This document shows positions 24,220 through 31,907 of a DNA stretch of 64,000 nucleotides, piece after piece (within the stretch, counting starts at the first letter, position 1; each line of letters begins with the position of its first letter). A program made the translations under genes and the position numbers. The notes under the pieces are model-generated. The model was not told the origin of the DNA. It did not search any database and saw nothing but the letters and a program-made list of their open reading frames with translations. The stretch is from NCBI GenBank assembly GCA_022563855.1, contig JADFMN010000013.1, positions 20,947 to 84,946 on the forward strand. The letters run 5' to 3'. This DNA comes from Armatimonadota bacterium (lineage in GTDB: Bacteria; Armatimonadota; Fimbriimonadia; Fimbriimonadales; Fimbriimonadaceae).

Positions 24220-25026
24220 CTACTCCTCCTGCTGCGACGGTTCAGCGACAACGGCTTGCCTGCGACTGCCGAACCAGAAGAATGCGGCCAGGCCGCCCAC
24301 GATCATCACCCCTGCCGCCACCTGGGCTCTCGTCATCACGTCGCTCCACGCGTACGCGGAAGTGGCCAGACCCCGCGCTACCTCGTCGTCTGTACCCGCA
24401 CGCCAAAACTCGTAAATGTACCGGCTGACTCCGTAAGCGACGACCGCGGCGACGAACGATTGGCCGGGGACGAGCTTTCGGCGCTCCAACATGGACAGAA
24501 CTCCCGCTCCGACCAGAAGCATCGCAGAGTCGAAAATCTGGGCGGGCGTGAACTGATAAACGTACGATCCCTGAAACACGCCGTACCAGGCGTCGGTCGG
24601 ACGCCCGTAGCAACAGCCGTTCATCAGACACGCCACACGGCCAATCGCCCCTAGAATCAGCAGCGGCAGGCCGATGATATCGAACATCGACGACAGCGGA
24701 ATCTTGGCCCGCCAAGACCACACCCAGATTCCGATCAGCGCGAACCCGATGCCCCCAAAACTTGTCAATCCCGCGAACTGAAATGTCCACAGTTCGTCAG
24801 GATGGCCGGAGAAGTCTTCCCAGTGCTGGGCGACGTAAACGATCCGGGCGCCGAGGATTCCTGGGATCAACGCCCATATCAGGACGTCGTACAGGCTCTC
24901 CGGTTTGACGCCGTGCCTCGGTGCGCGCCGACCGGCGAGCCAGACTGAGAACATGAGGCCCACCGCAATGATGAGCCCGAACGTCCCAACCTTGAATCCG
25001 AAAACTGTGAAAAGATCAGGGTGCAT
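24220..25026 (-). CDS. lgt: Prolipoprotein diacylglyceryl transferase
   Basis: Inner-membrane enzyme that attaches diacylglycerol to the lipobox Cys of prolipoproteins. At 268 residues with about seven membrane helices, it has the Lgt signature GAIGRVACLMNGCCYGRP (residues 127-143, with the essential Arg 130 and Asn 136), and GARIVYV near 59-65. Several lipoproteins in this window would be its substrates. It is monocistronic. Confidence 0.95.
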   Translation of the reverse strand: MHPDLFTVFGFKVGTFGLIIAVGLMFSVWLAGRRAPRHGVKPESLYDVLIWALIPGILGARIVYVAQHWEDFSGHPDELWTFQFAGLTSFGGIGFALIGIWVWSWRAKIPLSSMFDIIGLPLLILGAIGRVACLMNGCCYGRPTDAWYGVFQGSYVYQFTPAQIFDSAMLLVGAGVLSMLERRKLVPGQSFVAAVVAYGVSRYIYEFWRAGTDDEVARGLATSAYAWSDVMTRAQVAAGVMIVGGLAAFFWFGSRRQAVVAEPSQQEE

Positions 25027-25089
25027 TCATCCGAAAGGATAGCAGACCACCAGTGACTACGATTGGGCTTGCCGACCGACTCAACCCGT

Positions 25090-25920
25090 CTATAACGTCG
25101 CAAATCGCCGCATCATCTCGAGGTACCGAACGGTAGCGCCCAGGGCTCTTTCTTCCTCGTCGGCGGCATGATACAAAATGATGATCTGGCTCCAAGCTTC
25201 GCGAACGTGGTGTTCTCGACTGATCAAGAATCGGCGACCAGCATCCTCGCTCGGATCGACGACCGTCATGAGGTGTTGATCGATCGCGTCCTCGAGCAGT
25301 GCGGCAAGCTGTAACTCCATCCCTTGTCGCCGCGCGGAAGGAAGAAACTCGTACAGCGTCGCCATCAAGATCGGTCCTTTGCCGCCGGCGGAGGCGTCGA
25401 ACGTTGACCTCACCAGTCGAATGCCCTCTTCGACGTCGCCTAGCTCCGCAGTCGCTTCGGCCAGTCGCAGCGAGTCGTTCACCCGGCGATCCTCAGATTC
25501 AGCGTGTTCAACCGCGACCGAGTACAGATCGTACGTTGCCTGCCAATCAGGTATTTGGCGGAAAAGGTCTCCGTACATCCACGCCTCGTCTGGCGCCACG
25601 GCCTTGACATCAACGTCCGCAAGGAGGTCCACGACGTAGTCGCGCAGTATCTCGCTTCCCTCTTCCGGGCTGAGCTGACGTCGTAGAATTCGATCGTCAA
25701 CTGTGCTGCGAGCGCGGCCGAGTCGCTTCTGTAGAGCCTCTGGACCTACCGCGCTGGCCTCAACGTCTTCCTGATTCGGCAACTGGCCAAATTGACATCC
25801 GGCGAAAGCCATCGAAGCAACAAGGAGCAAGCCCGCCCGCCCGGCCTGCGCCTTTATTCCTCGGCGGTGGTCATCCATGTTAAGCCACCGCCGGGTTGCC
25901 TGGCGAATGCTACGCGTCAT
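25090..25920 (-). CDS. Lipoprotein with TPR-like helical domain
   Basis: A 276-residue protein. The lipobox SMAFAGC follows a positively charged stretch; the mature part is almost wholly helical with repeats that resemble tetratricopeptides (WQATYDLYSVAVEHAESEDRRVNDSLRLAEATAELGDVEEG). The ATG at 25920 overlaps the pyrC stop by 4 nt, as elsewhere in the operon, but the ATG at 25878 would give a more usual signal length. It is the last gene of the rnhC-pyr operon. No role in pyrimidine synthesis is evident. Confidence 0.65.
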   Translation of the reverse strand: MTRSIRQATRRWLNMDDHRRGIKAQAGRAGLLLVASMAFAGCQFGQLPNQEDVEASAVGPEALQKRLGRARSTVDDRILRRQLSPEEGSEILRDYVVDLLADVDVKAVAPDEAWMYGDLFRQIPDWQATYDLYSVAVEHAESEDRRVNDSLRLAEATAELGDVEEGIRLVRSTFDASAGGKGPILMATLYEFLPSARRQGMELQLAALLEDAIDQHLMTVVDPSEDAGRRFLISREHHVREAWSQIIILYHAADEEERALGATVRYLEMMRRFATL

Positions 25921-27248
25921 GCTCGTGCGACCCCATTGGAGAATCGTGCTGAATCGAAAAGCGAGTCGCGATAAATTTCACCGCCACAGTAAGTTAGAAC
26001 TGGTTTTCCCCTCATTTGCATTCCATGGAACGGCGTATTCTTGCCTTTCGAGAACGTTTTTTGCACGTCGAATGTCCACTCAACGTTCGGATCTATGACC
26101 GTCAGCTGAGCAATCGGAGTTTCGCCTGGTTTCAGCGTGCCCGCCTCGAGCCGCAGAATCTCTGCGGGCTTCGTGCTCAACTTCCTCACCGTCTCGAGAG
26201 GCGAAAGCACTCCCTTGTGCGTCGCATGAGTCAACGTCACCCCGACCGCGGACTCTAGCCCGACCATCCCGAACGGCGCCTCCTCGAACGGCACGTCAAC
26301 CTCGTACGGCGCGTACGGCGAATGGTCGCTGGCGATGCAGTCGATCGTGCCGTCGTGCAACGCTTGAAGCAGGATGTCCACGTCAACGTCGGTCCGCAGA
26401 GGCGGGGTCGTCTTGAAGTTCGGGTCGAACTCTCCGACGGCGTCCTCGGTGAGGCAGAAGTGGTGCGGGCAGATCTCGCAGGTAACCGGCGCGCCGAGGT
26501 ACTTGGCCTGGCGGACCATCTCGACGGCGCCCCACGTGCTGACGCGAAGGATGTGGATAGGGCAGCCGGTGTTCAAAGAGAGCAGGCAGTTGCGCATCAC
26601 CATGATCTCCTCCGCGCTCCTCGGCATGCCCTTCAACCCGAGCATCGCGCTGACAGCGCCCTCGTTCATGCTGCCGTCCAAAGTCAGCGAGAGATCCTCG
26701 CAGTGCGCCATGATCGGAAGGTCCAGCTGAAGGCAGAACTCCATCGCTCGCTTCATCACGCTGGAATCTTGAACCGGATGTCCTTCATCGCTCGCAGCGA
26801 TGATGCCAGCAGCCTTGAGGGCCGCCAAGTCGCTGACCACCTCGCCAGCCTGCCCTACCGTCAAAGCTCCGACAGGTGCGACGAACACGCCGCCCGCTTC
26901 CGGCGACGCGGCGCGGTCAAAAATGAAATCGACGAGAGCCGGAGTGTCGAGAGGCGGCGTAGTGTTCGGCATGCAGCAGATCGTTGTGAATCCGCCGGCT
27001 GCCGCAGCCTGCGTTCCGGTCTTGATGCTCTCTCGATACGTCTCTCCTGGCTCGCGCAGGTGTACGTGCATATCGACGAGCCCTGGGCACAGCCACAGAC
27101 CTTGGCAGTCGTAAACATCGTCCGCGCCCGTCTCATTGACCTCGCCTCCGATCTGGCTGATCTGTGCGCTCTCCACGACGACGGTGCAAACCTCATCCAT
27201 CTCCTGCGATGGATCGAGGACGCGGCCGTTCTTGAAGACTGTTTTCAC
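25917..27248 (-). CDS. pyrC: Dihydroorotase
   Basis: Third step of UMP synthesis: cyclises carbamoyl aspartate to dihydroorotate. At 443 residues (type I, as in Bacillus and Aquifex), it has the zinc motif DMHVHLREPG (His 61, His 63), the middle His ligands (MAHCEDLSLT, ICPHHFCLTED), and Asp in ASDHSPYAPYEV. The start is GTG, overlapping pyrB by 4 nt. The adjacency of pyrB and type I pyrC is consistent with formation of an ATCase-DHOase complex. Confidence 0.97.
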   Translation of the reverse strand: MKTVFKNGRVLDPSQEMDEVCTVVVESAQISQIGGEVNETGADDVYDCQGLWLCPGLVDMHVHLREPGETYRESIKTGTQAAAAGGFTTICCMPNTTPPLDTPALVDFIFDRAASPEAGGVFVAPVGALTVGQAGEVVSDLAALKAAGIIAASDEGHPVQDSSVMKRAMEFCLQLDLPIMAHCEDLSLTLDGSMNEGAVSAMLGLKGMPRSAEEIMVMRNCLLSLNTGCPIHILRVSTWGAVEMVRQAKYLGAPVTCEICPHHFCLTEDAVGEFDPNFKTTPPLRTDVDVDILLQALHDGTIDCIASDHSPYAPYEVDVPFEEAPFGMVGLESAVGVTLTHATHKGVLSPLETVRKLSTKPAEILRLEAGTLKPGETPIAQLTVIDPNVEWTFDVQKTFSKGKNTPFHGMQMRGKPVLTYCGGEIYRDSLFDSARFSNGVARA

Positions 27249-28183
27249 TCTCCGCCCTCCCCGTTGCCCGACGATTGCGGATCTTGATACATCCAGGTCA
27301 AGACCGCCATTTTTACGAAGATTCCGTTCGAAACTTGATCGTTGACGCAGCTCGCCTCGCTATCGGCAACCGAATCGTCGACTTCGATCCCCCTGTTGAG
27401 CGGACCTGGGTGCAGAACGATCGCTTCGGAATCGGCGTACCGCAGGGTCTGTCGGTTGATCTGATACAGACGCCGATACTCCCCGACCGAGCTGAGCAAG
27501 CCGTCCGTCATTCTCTCCTTCTGCAGTCGCAGGCACATCACCACGTCGGCTCCGGCGAGCCCCGACGGCAGATCGTAGAACACCGAGCCGGGCAGCTTGC
27601 CCGTGTGACTCGGTATGAGCGTGCGAGGACCGACAAACCGGACGTCGGCGCCCAGCTTGTGCAACAGCCAGGCGTTGCTGCGCGCAACGCGGGAGTGCAG
27701 CACGTCGCCGACGATCGCGACGGTCAGTCCCTGGATGTCGCCCTTTCGCTCCAAAATCGTCAGCGCATCGCCCAGCGCTTGGGTCGGGTGCTCGTGCTGG
27801 CCGTCTCCAGCGTTCACGACGGGACCGCCGAAGTACTTGGCGGCGAGCGTCGCACCACCGGACGACCTGTGCCGAATGACCAGACCTTCCAGTCGCTCAT
27901 ATCGCAGCGTCAGAATCGTATCCTTGAGCGTTTCTCCCTTGCTCATCGAGCTGCCGGTACCCGAGAAGTTGACCATGCGGTACCCGAGGTAGTTCGCTGC
28001 CTGCTCGAACGACACCCGCGTCCGAGTCGAGTTCTCGAACAGCAGGAGCCCAATGACTTTCGGCTCGATCCCCTTCAGCGGCTCGCGGCTCGTGACCGCC
28101 TCCTTGTAAGCCGCCGCGACGTTGAGCAGCTCGGTGATATCGGTTGCTTCCAGGTGGCGGATGGCGAGCAGATGCTGACTCAT
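27245..28183 (-). CDS. pyrB: Aspartate carbamoyltransferase catalytic subunit
   Basis: Forms carbamoyl aspartate from carbamoyl phosphate and aspartate. In 312 residues it has the carbamoyl-phosphate loop ENSTRTRVSFE (STRTR at 52-56), the HPTQALGD motif, HSRVARSN, and LHPGPLNRGIE near the end. No pyrI regulatory subunit is adjacent, and PyrR control is likely instead. It overlaps pyrR and pyrC by 4 nt each. Confidence 0.97.
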   Translation of the reverse strand: MSQHLLAIRHLEATDITELLNVAAAYKEAVTSREPLKGIEPKVIGLLLFENSTRTRVSFEQAANYLGYRMVNFSGTGSSMSKGETLKDTILTLRYERLEGLVIRHRSSGGATLAAKYFGGPVVNAGDGQHEHPTQALGDALTILERKGDIQGLTVAIVGDVLHSRVARSNAWLLHKLGADVRFVGPRTLIPSHTGKLPGSVFYDLPSGLAGADVVMCLRLQKERMTDGLLSSVGEYRRLYQINRQTLRYADSEAIVLHPGPLNRGIEVDDSVADSEASCVNDQVSNGIFVKMAVLTWMYQDPQSSGNGEGGE

Positions 28184-28722
28184 TGAGCTGCAGCCTCCCG
28201 CTCTGCGGCCGTCCGCAGAACCACCCTGTCCTCGTCGTCGTCCTCGCTCAACAGCACCTCGATATAGTCGCTGTTCTGCGTCTGCACTACCTTGCCGGCG
28301 TAGTCAGGCTGGATCGGAAGCTCGCGGTGCCCACGATCGACCAGAACGGCCAGCTGTACGCTCTTGGGCCGTCCGATCTTTACGAGCGCGTCGAGAGCCG
28401 CTCGGACGGTCCTGCCGGTGAATATGACCTCGTCTACCAGGATTACGCGCTTCCCTTCGACGCGAAAAGGTATCTCGCTGTCATCGGAGTCGACGACCGT
28501 GTCATCGTCGCGGCTCGACCTCGCGTCGAGCTTCCCGCAAGGCACCGTCGTGCCCTCGATCTGAGTCATGGTGAACGCCAGCCGCTTTGCGACCGGGTAT
28601 CCGCGCCGCAAGATGCCAACGACGACGAGATCTTCGGCGCCTTGATTCGACTCCAATATCTCGTGCGCCATGCGGCCGAGGGTTCGGCGCATCGCGGCGG
28701 CGTCCAGAACGACGACGCTCAT
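28180..28722 (-). CDS. pyrR: Bifunctional pyr operon regulator / uracil phosphoribosyltransferase
   Basis: PRPP-binding protein of 180 residues that in Gram-positives binds pyr mRNA to control attenuation and also makes UMP from uracil. RVILVDEVIFTGRTVRAALDAL is the PRPP loop, and DRGHRELPIQPDYAGK is the PyrR signature that lines the RNA-binding face. ATG at 28722 starts at the family N-terminus. No clear attenuator was found by eye in the 32 nt before it, so the regulated leader may lie upstream of rnhC or not exist. Confidence 0.95.
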   Translation of the reverse strand: MSVVVLDAAAMRRTLGRMAHEILESNQGAEDLVVVGILRRGYPVAKRLAFTMTQIEGTTVPCGKLDARSSRDDDTVVDSDDSEIPFRVEGKRVILVDEVIFTGRTVRAALDALVKIGRPKSVQLAVLVDRGHRELPIQPDYAGKVVQTQNSDYIEVLLSEDDDEDRVVLRTAAEREAAAQ

Positions 28723-28754
28723 CGACCTGATTATGGCCGGGCAGCGGTCGGCTG

Positions 28755-29396
28755 TCAAAGCCCTTTGGCCAGCGCCTTGGCCTTGTCGACCGTCTTGAAG
28801 TGCATCTTGGCGACGGCTGCGAGGGCATCCTCGCCCCTTTCGTCGATGATTCTTGCCGCGGTCTCATCCACCTGGAACCCAGCGCCCTTCGGCAGCGTGA
28901 CCCCAAAATCTGCGCCGAGCCGCTGCAATCTGTGCAAGAACTCGGCGCGGGCGAGCACGCTGGCCGCAGCCACCGCGAGGTCGGCCTCAGCTCGGACCCT
29001 CGAAATCAGCTCGATGCTCCTTCCTTTTTGCATCAACGCCCGCTTGAGCCCGGCGGGGTTCGCAAACTGATCGCTGATGACGACGTTGCAATCCTGTTTC
29101 TCCAGCACGTCCTCGATCGCCCGCGCGTGTCCCCAGGCCAGTAGTTTGTTAAGATTCCCGATCTTCTTATACAATTCGTTATACTTTTTTGGGCCGATAG
29201 CGACGATGGAGTGTGGGCAAGTGCGCTTGATGACACGAGCGAGTAAGACCGCCTTCTTGTCGGTCAGCTTCTTGCTGTCCTGCACTTCTTCCAACTCTGA
29301 GCAGTGCTCGGGGCCGACGTAGCAAGCGGCGATCACGAGCGGCCCGAAGAAATCCCCCTTACCACTTTCGTCCACGCCGATCCGCTTGTCCGCCAC
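28755..29396 (-). CDS. rnhC: Ribonuclease HIII, short form
   Basis: Cleaves the RNA strand of RNA-DNA hybrids. The 213-residue protein has the type 2 RNase H start IGVDESGKGDFFGPLV (Asp 9, Glu 10), the SDQF segment and RAEADLAVAAASVLAR. The Gly-Lys-Gly of GKGDF indicates RNase HIII rather than HII. It lacks the roughly 90-residue N-terminal TBP-like domain found in Bacillus RnhC. The start is GTG; TATCGT lies 7 nt upstream. It is the first gene of the pyrimidine operon, 32 nt before pyrR. Confidence 0.88.
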   Translation of the reverse strand: MADKRIGVDESGKGDFFGPLVIAACYVGPEHCSELEEVQDSKKLTDKKAVLLARVIKRTCPHSIVAIGPKKYNELYKKIGNLNKLLAWGHARAIEDVLEKQDCNVVISDQFANPAGLKRALMQKGRSIELISRVRAEADLAVAAASVLARAEFLHRLQRLGADFGVTLPKGAGFQVDETAARIIDERGEDALAAVAKMHFKTVDKAKALAKGL

Positions 29397-29482
29397 GGGT
29401 TTGACGATACCTTGCGGCGGGGCGAGGCGCGGGGAACAAGGTGCGAGGATTCAGGGTTGAGGGTCTAGGGTCGACCATCATT

Positions 29483-29510
29483 GGGAGGGCGAGCGTCCTC
29501 GCGAGCCGCG
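29483..29510 (+). repeat. 28-bp dispersed repeat (GGGAGGGCGAGCG family)
   Basis: GGGAGGGCGAGCG then TCCTCGCGAGCCGCG. An exact reverse complement of all 28 bp is at 30615-30642, so the two copies bracket the PEP-CTERM gene in inverted orientation. A variant copy is at 6482-6510 and a split copy at 56328-56376. Confidence 0.85.
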
Positions 29511-29711
29511 TAAGCCGAGGAGTCTTGCTTGTGAACTCCTCATGGAGGGTCGTGCTCCTGTGCGACCTTACCTTTCGGCGACTACAACATTGGCATTGCG
29601 GCGGCAGCAATTCGAATGCTGACTGAATGCCGGCGCTCCGTCTGACCGCGAGAGCGGTGTCGCAGGAGCGCCACCCTCCAACACGACCGGGAAGTGTGAG
29701 CAAGCACGATC

Positions 29712-29765
29712 GCGCGTGTCAGGAACGCGTGTCAGCGAAAGCGCGTGTCAGGAACGCGTGTCAGC
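29712..29765 (+). repeat. 25-bp direct repeat
   Basis: Two identical 25-bp units, 29712-29736 and 29741-29765, each GCGCGTGTCAGGAACGCG followed by TGTCAGC and each internally repetitive (CGTGTCAG twice). Spacer GAAA. They lie just before the end of the PEP-CTERM gene. Confidence 0.8.
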
Positions 29766-29782
29766 ACAGCTACCAGGCATCT

Positions 29783-30460
29783 CTATCTCCTCCTTCTGAG
29801 CATCGCGCAGATTGCGCCGATCCCTAAGATGACGAACGTCGCGGGCTCGGGAACGAGCTGGATCATATCAACGTGCAGGGGCGCAAATTGAAGATCCTCA
29901 TCACTGACGAACTCGAACATCACCCAACGAGCTTCGTCCGTCACGACTCCCGATCCTTGGTGAATGAGTTGACCGTCGAAATGCGCGGTCATCGAATCGC
30001 CCGTTCGCGCCATTCGGAATTCGTGCATGCCGCTGCGGGGCGCAGGAATGGAGTTGCTTCCGGCACCGTTGAACCATGCCGTGGCCAGCGGCGTCTCCCA
30101 CGAAGGCCTCGCCTCGTAATTGACTACACCAATCGAAGAAAAACTGGGGAGAGCTAAGCTTCGAAGGATCCTCACTTGCAGCCGGTGAAACTCCGCTTCG
30201 TCCCAACCCATCAACACAGTCATTTCGAAGTCGGCCAGCGGATCCAGCCGTGCAAAGAGGTACACCTGTCTGAGCCCGGGGGGCCCCCCGAACAGTCGCG
30301 TAACGTGGAGCATGCTGTCGCTCACGTTGTGCTCCCACTGGGTACCCTCGCTGAAGAAGCGCCAGTGGCCGGCGAGCTCGTTTCCTTCGAAGTGATCGAA
30401 GAACTGCGCTGCCGCAGTGAGCGGCATCGCCAGCGCGAGCATCAAAACGTACTTTCTCAT
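29783..30460 (-). CDS. PEP-CTERM sorting-domain protein
   Basis: A 225-residue exported protein: signal MLALAMPLTAAAQ, a beta-sandwich-like middle (HWRFFSEGTQWEHN, QVYLFARLDPLADFEMTVLMGWDE, FRMARTGDSMTAHFDGQLIH) resembling LamG/concanavalin-type lectin folds, then VPEPATFVILGIGAICAMLRRRR. That tail is the PEP-CTERM signal read by exosortase, which must lie elsewhere in the genome. The protein is likely a surface or matrix component. Confidence 0.85.
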   Translation of the reverse strand: MRKYVLMLALAMPLTAAAQFFDHFEGNELAGHWRFFSEGTQWEHNVSDSMLHVTRLFGGPPGLRQVYLFARLDPLADFEMTVLMGWDEAEFHRLQVRILRSLALPSFSSIGVVNYEARPSWETPLATAWFNGAGSNSIPAPRSGMHEFRMARTGDSMTAHFDGQLIHQGSGVVTDEARWVMFEFVSDEDLQFAPLHVDMIQLVPEPATFVILGIGAICAMLRRRR

Positions 30461-30614
30461 GATTCTCTCCTGTTAACGTTTAGCGTCTTACCAAACTCAT
30501 TATACGACACATTCTTGTCCAGATCAGAACCACCCCAGTATGCAGGTAGATCATGTGAACGGCGATCAGACCGCTCTGCCAATAGCCTACTGCCAACAGC
30601 CTACTGCCCACAGG

Positions 30615-30642
30615 CGCGGCTCGCGAGGACGCTCGCCCTCCC
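30615..30642 (-). repeat. 28-bp dispersed repeat, inverted copy
   Basis: Exact reverse complement of 29483-29510. It lies 9 nt beyond the end of the M29 aminopeptidase gene. Confidence 0.85.
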
Positions 30643-30651
30643 AACTGCCAA

Positions 30652-31770
30652 CTACCGAAGGTTCTCCGGATTCAAGCCCTCTAGCTCCGGCAGGACGAAC
30701 AGCCCGTCCTTGCGGATCACCACCCCGTCGAAGAGAACCTCTCCGCCGCCGTACTCCGGCCGCTGGATGCAGACGATGTCCCAGTGCACTGCCGAGCGGT
30801 TGCCGTTGTCGGCGTCGTCGTAGGCGTTGCCGGGGGTCATGTGGAACGAGCCGCCGATCTTCTCGTCGAACAGCGTGTCCTTCATCGGGTGCATGACGTA
30901 GGGGTTGTAGCCGAGCGCCCACTCGCCGAAGTACCGCGCGCCCTCGTCGGTGTCGAGGATCTCGTTCATCTTGCGGGTCTGGTCGCCCGCGTCGCACTCG
31001 ACGACCTTGCCGTCCTTGCACACGATCCGCACGTCCTTGAACTCCGTTCCCTGGTAGAGCGAGACCGTGTTGTACTGCAGCACGCCGTTGACCGAGTCGC
31101 GCACAGGCGAGGTGAAGCACTCGCCGTCGGGAATGTTCCGCAGTCCATAAGACTGCCGCACGTCGATGTCTTTGATACTGAACGCGATGTCCGTCCCCGG
31201 CCCTTTGATCTCGACCCTGTCGGTCTTGAGCATCAGCTCACGCAGAGGCTCTGCCGCCTTCTGCATGCGAGGGTAGTCCATCGTGCAGACGTCGAAGTAG
31301 AACTCCTCGAACGCGTCGGTCGACATCCCTGCCTGCTGCGCCATCGACGGACTCGGCCAGCGGAGCGCCACCCATTTGGTGTTCGGCACGCGCTCGCCCA
31401 GCACGACCGGCTGGACGAAGTTGCGGCTCCACATCGTCATGACCTCGTCCGGCACGTCGCCCGCCTCGCTCACGTTGTCGCTGCCGCGGATCGAGATGTA
31501 GGCGCTCATCTGCTTCATCTCGTACATCTCGATGTCGGCGATGGTCTTGACGTTCTCTTCCGTCATCCCCATCATGAGTTGGCGCTTGACCCGGTTGCTC
31601 TCGAGCCGCATCACTACCTGAGCACCCTTACTGCGAGCGACACGAACGACCTCTGCGACGACGGTGTCCGGAATGTCGATCGCATGAATCAGAACCGTGT
31701 CATCGGCGGACAGAGAGGTCGAGTGGGTGCAGAGCAGCTCGGCGAGCTTGGTGACGCGCGGGTCGGTCAT
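30652..31770 (-). CDS. M29-family aminopeptidase (thermophilic aminopeptidase / AmpS-like)
   Basis: Metal-dependent leucyl-type aminopeptidase, 372 residues. Metal ligands expected in M29 are visible in the C-terminal part: DTDEGARYFGEWALGYNP (Glu), MHPMKDTLFDEKIGGSFHMTPGNAY (Glu, His) and SAVHWDIVC (His, Asp). The N-terminal VLIHA and AQVVMRLESNRVKRQ segments are also typical. It should be cytoplasmic. ATG 31770 is chosen; TAACCT lies 7 nt upstream with no Shine-Dalgarno. A copy of its first 27 codons occurs at 36907-36988. Confidence 0.93.
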   Translation of the reverse strand: MTDPRVTKLAELLCTHSTSLSADDTVLIHAIDIPDTVVAEVVRVARSKGAQVVMRLESNRVKRQLMMGMTEENVKTIADIEMYEMKQMSAYISIRGSDNVSEAGDVPDEVMTMWSRNFVQPVVLGERVPNTKWVALRWPSPSMAQQAGMSTDAFEEFYFDVCTMDYPRMQKAAEPLRELMLKTDRVEIKGPGTDIAFSIKDIDVRQSYGLRNIPDGECFTSPVRDSVNGVLQYNTVSLYQGTEFKDVRIVCKDGKVVECDAGDQTRKMNEILDTDEGARYFGEWALGYNPYVMHPMKDTLFDEKIGGSFHMTPGNAYDDADNGNRSAVHWDIVCIQRPEYGGGEVLFDGVVIRKDGLFVLPELEGLNPENLR

Positions 31771-31777
31771 GCGCGAA

Positions 31778-31783
31778 AGGTTA
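31778..31783 (-). promoter_or_regulatory. -10 box of the M29 aminopeptidase gene
   Basis: TAACCT, 7 nt before the ATG on the minus strand. The duplicated fragment at 36917-37007 retains the same box as TAAGCT. Confidence 0.45.
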
Positions 31784-31907
31784 CCGCCACGCACACGGAC
31801 TGGTTCTCCTTTACGCCTTCTTGCGCCGGCAGCAAACACAGATGAACCTCGGTTGCCTTAGGAGGCCATGGCAGCTCCGCTTTGATTGAGCGCGTTGCGC
31901 GCTTGCC

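Larger units (their letters stand above)
29397..29782. repeat. Gene-free region made of dispersed repeats
   Basis: 386 bp without a credible gene. It contains 29483-29510 (28-bp repeat), 29544-29567 and 29655-29679 (GGAGGG family in opposite directions), and a 25-bp direct repeat at 29712-29736 and 29741-29765 separated by GAAA. It lies between the rnhC promoter and a PEP-CTERM gene. Confidence 0.8.

Noticed and set aside
28723..28754. PyrR-controlled attenuator just before pyrR
   Set aside because: Only 32 nt separate rnhC and pyrR; no anti-terminator or terminator pair can be seen there.
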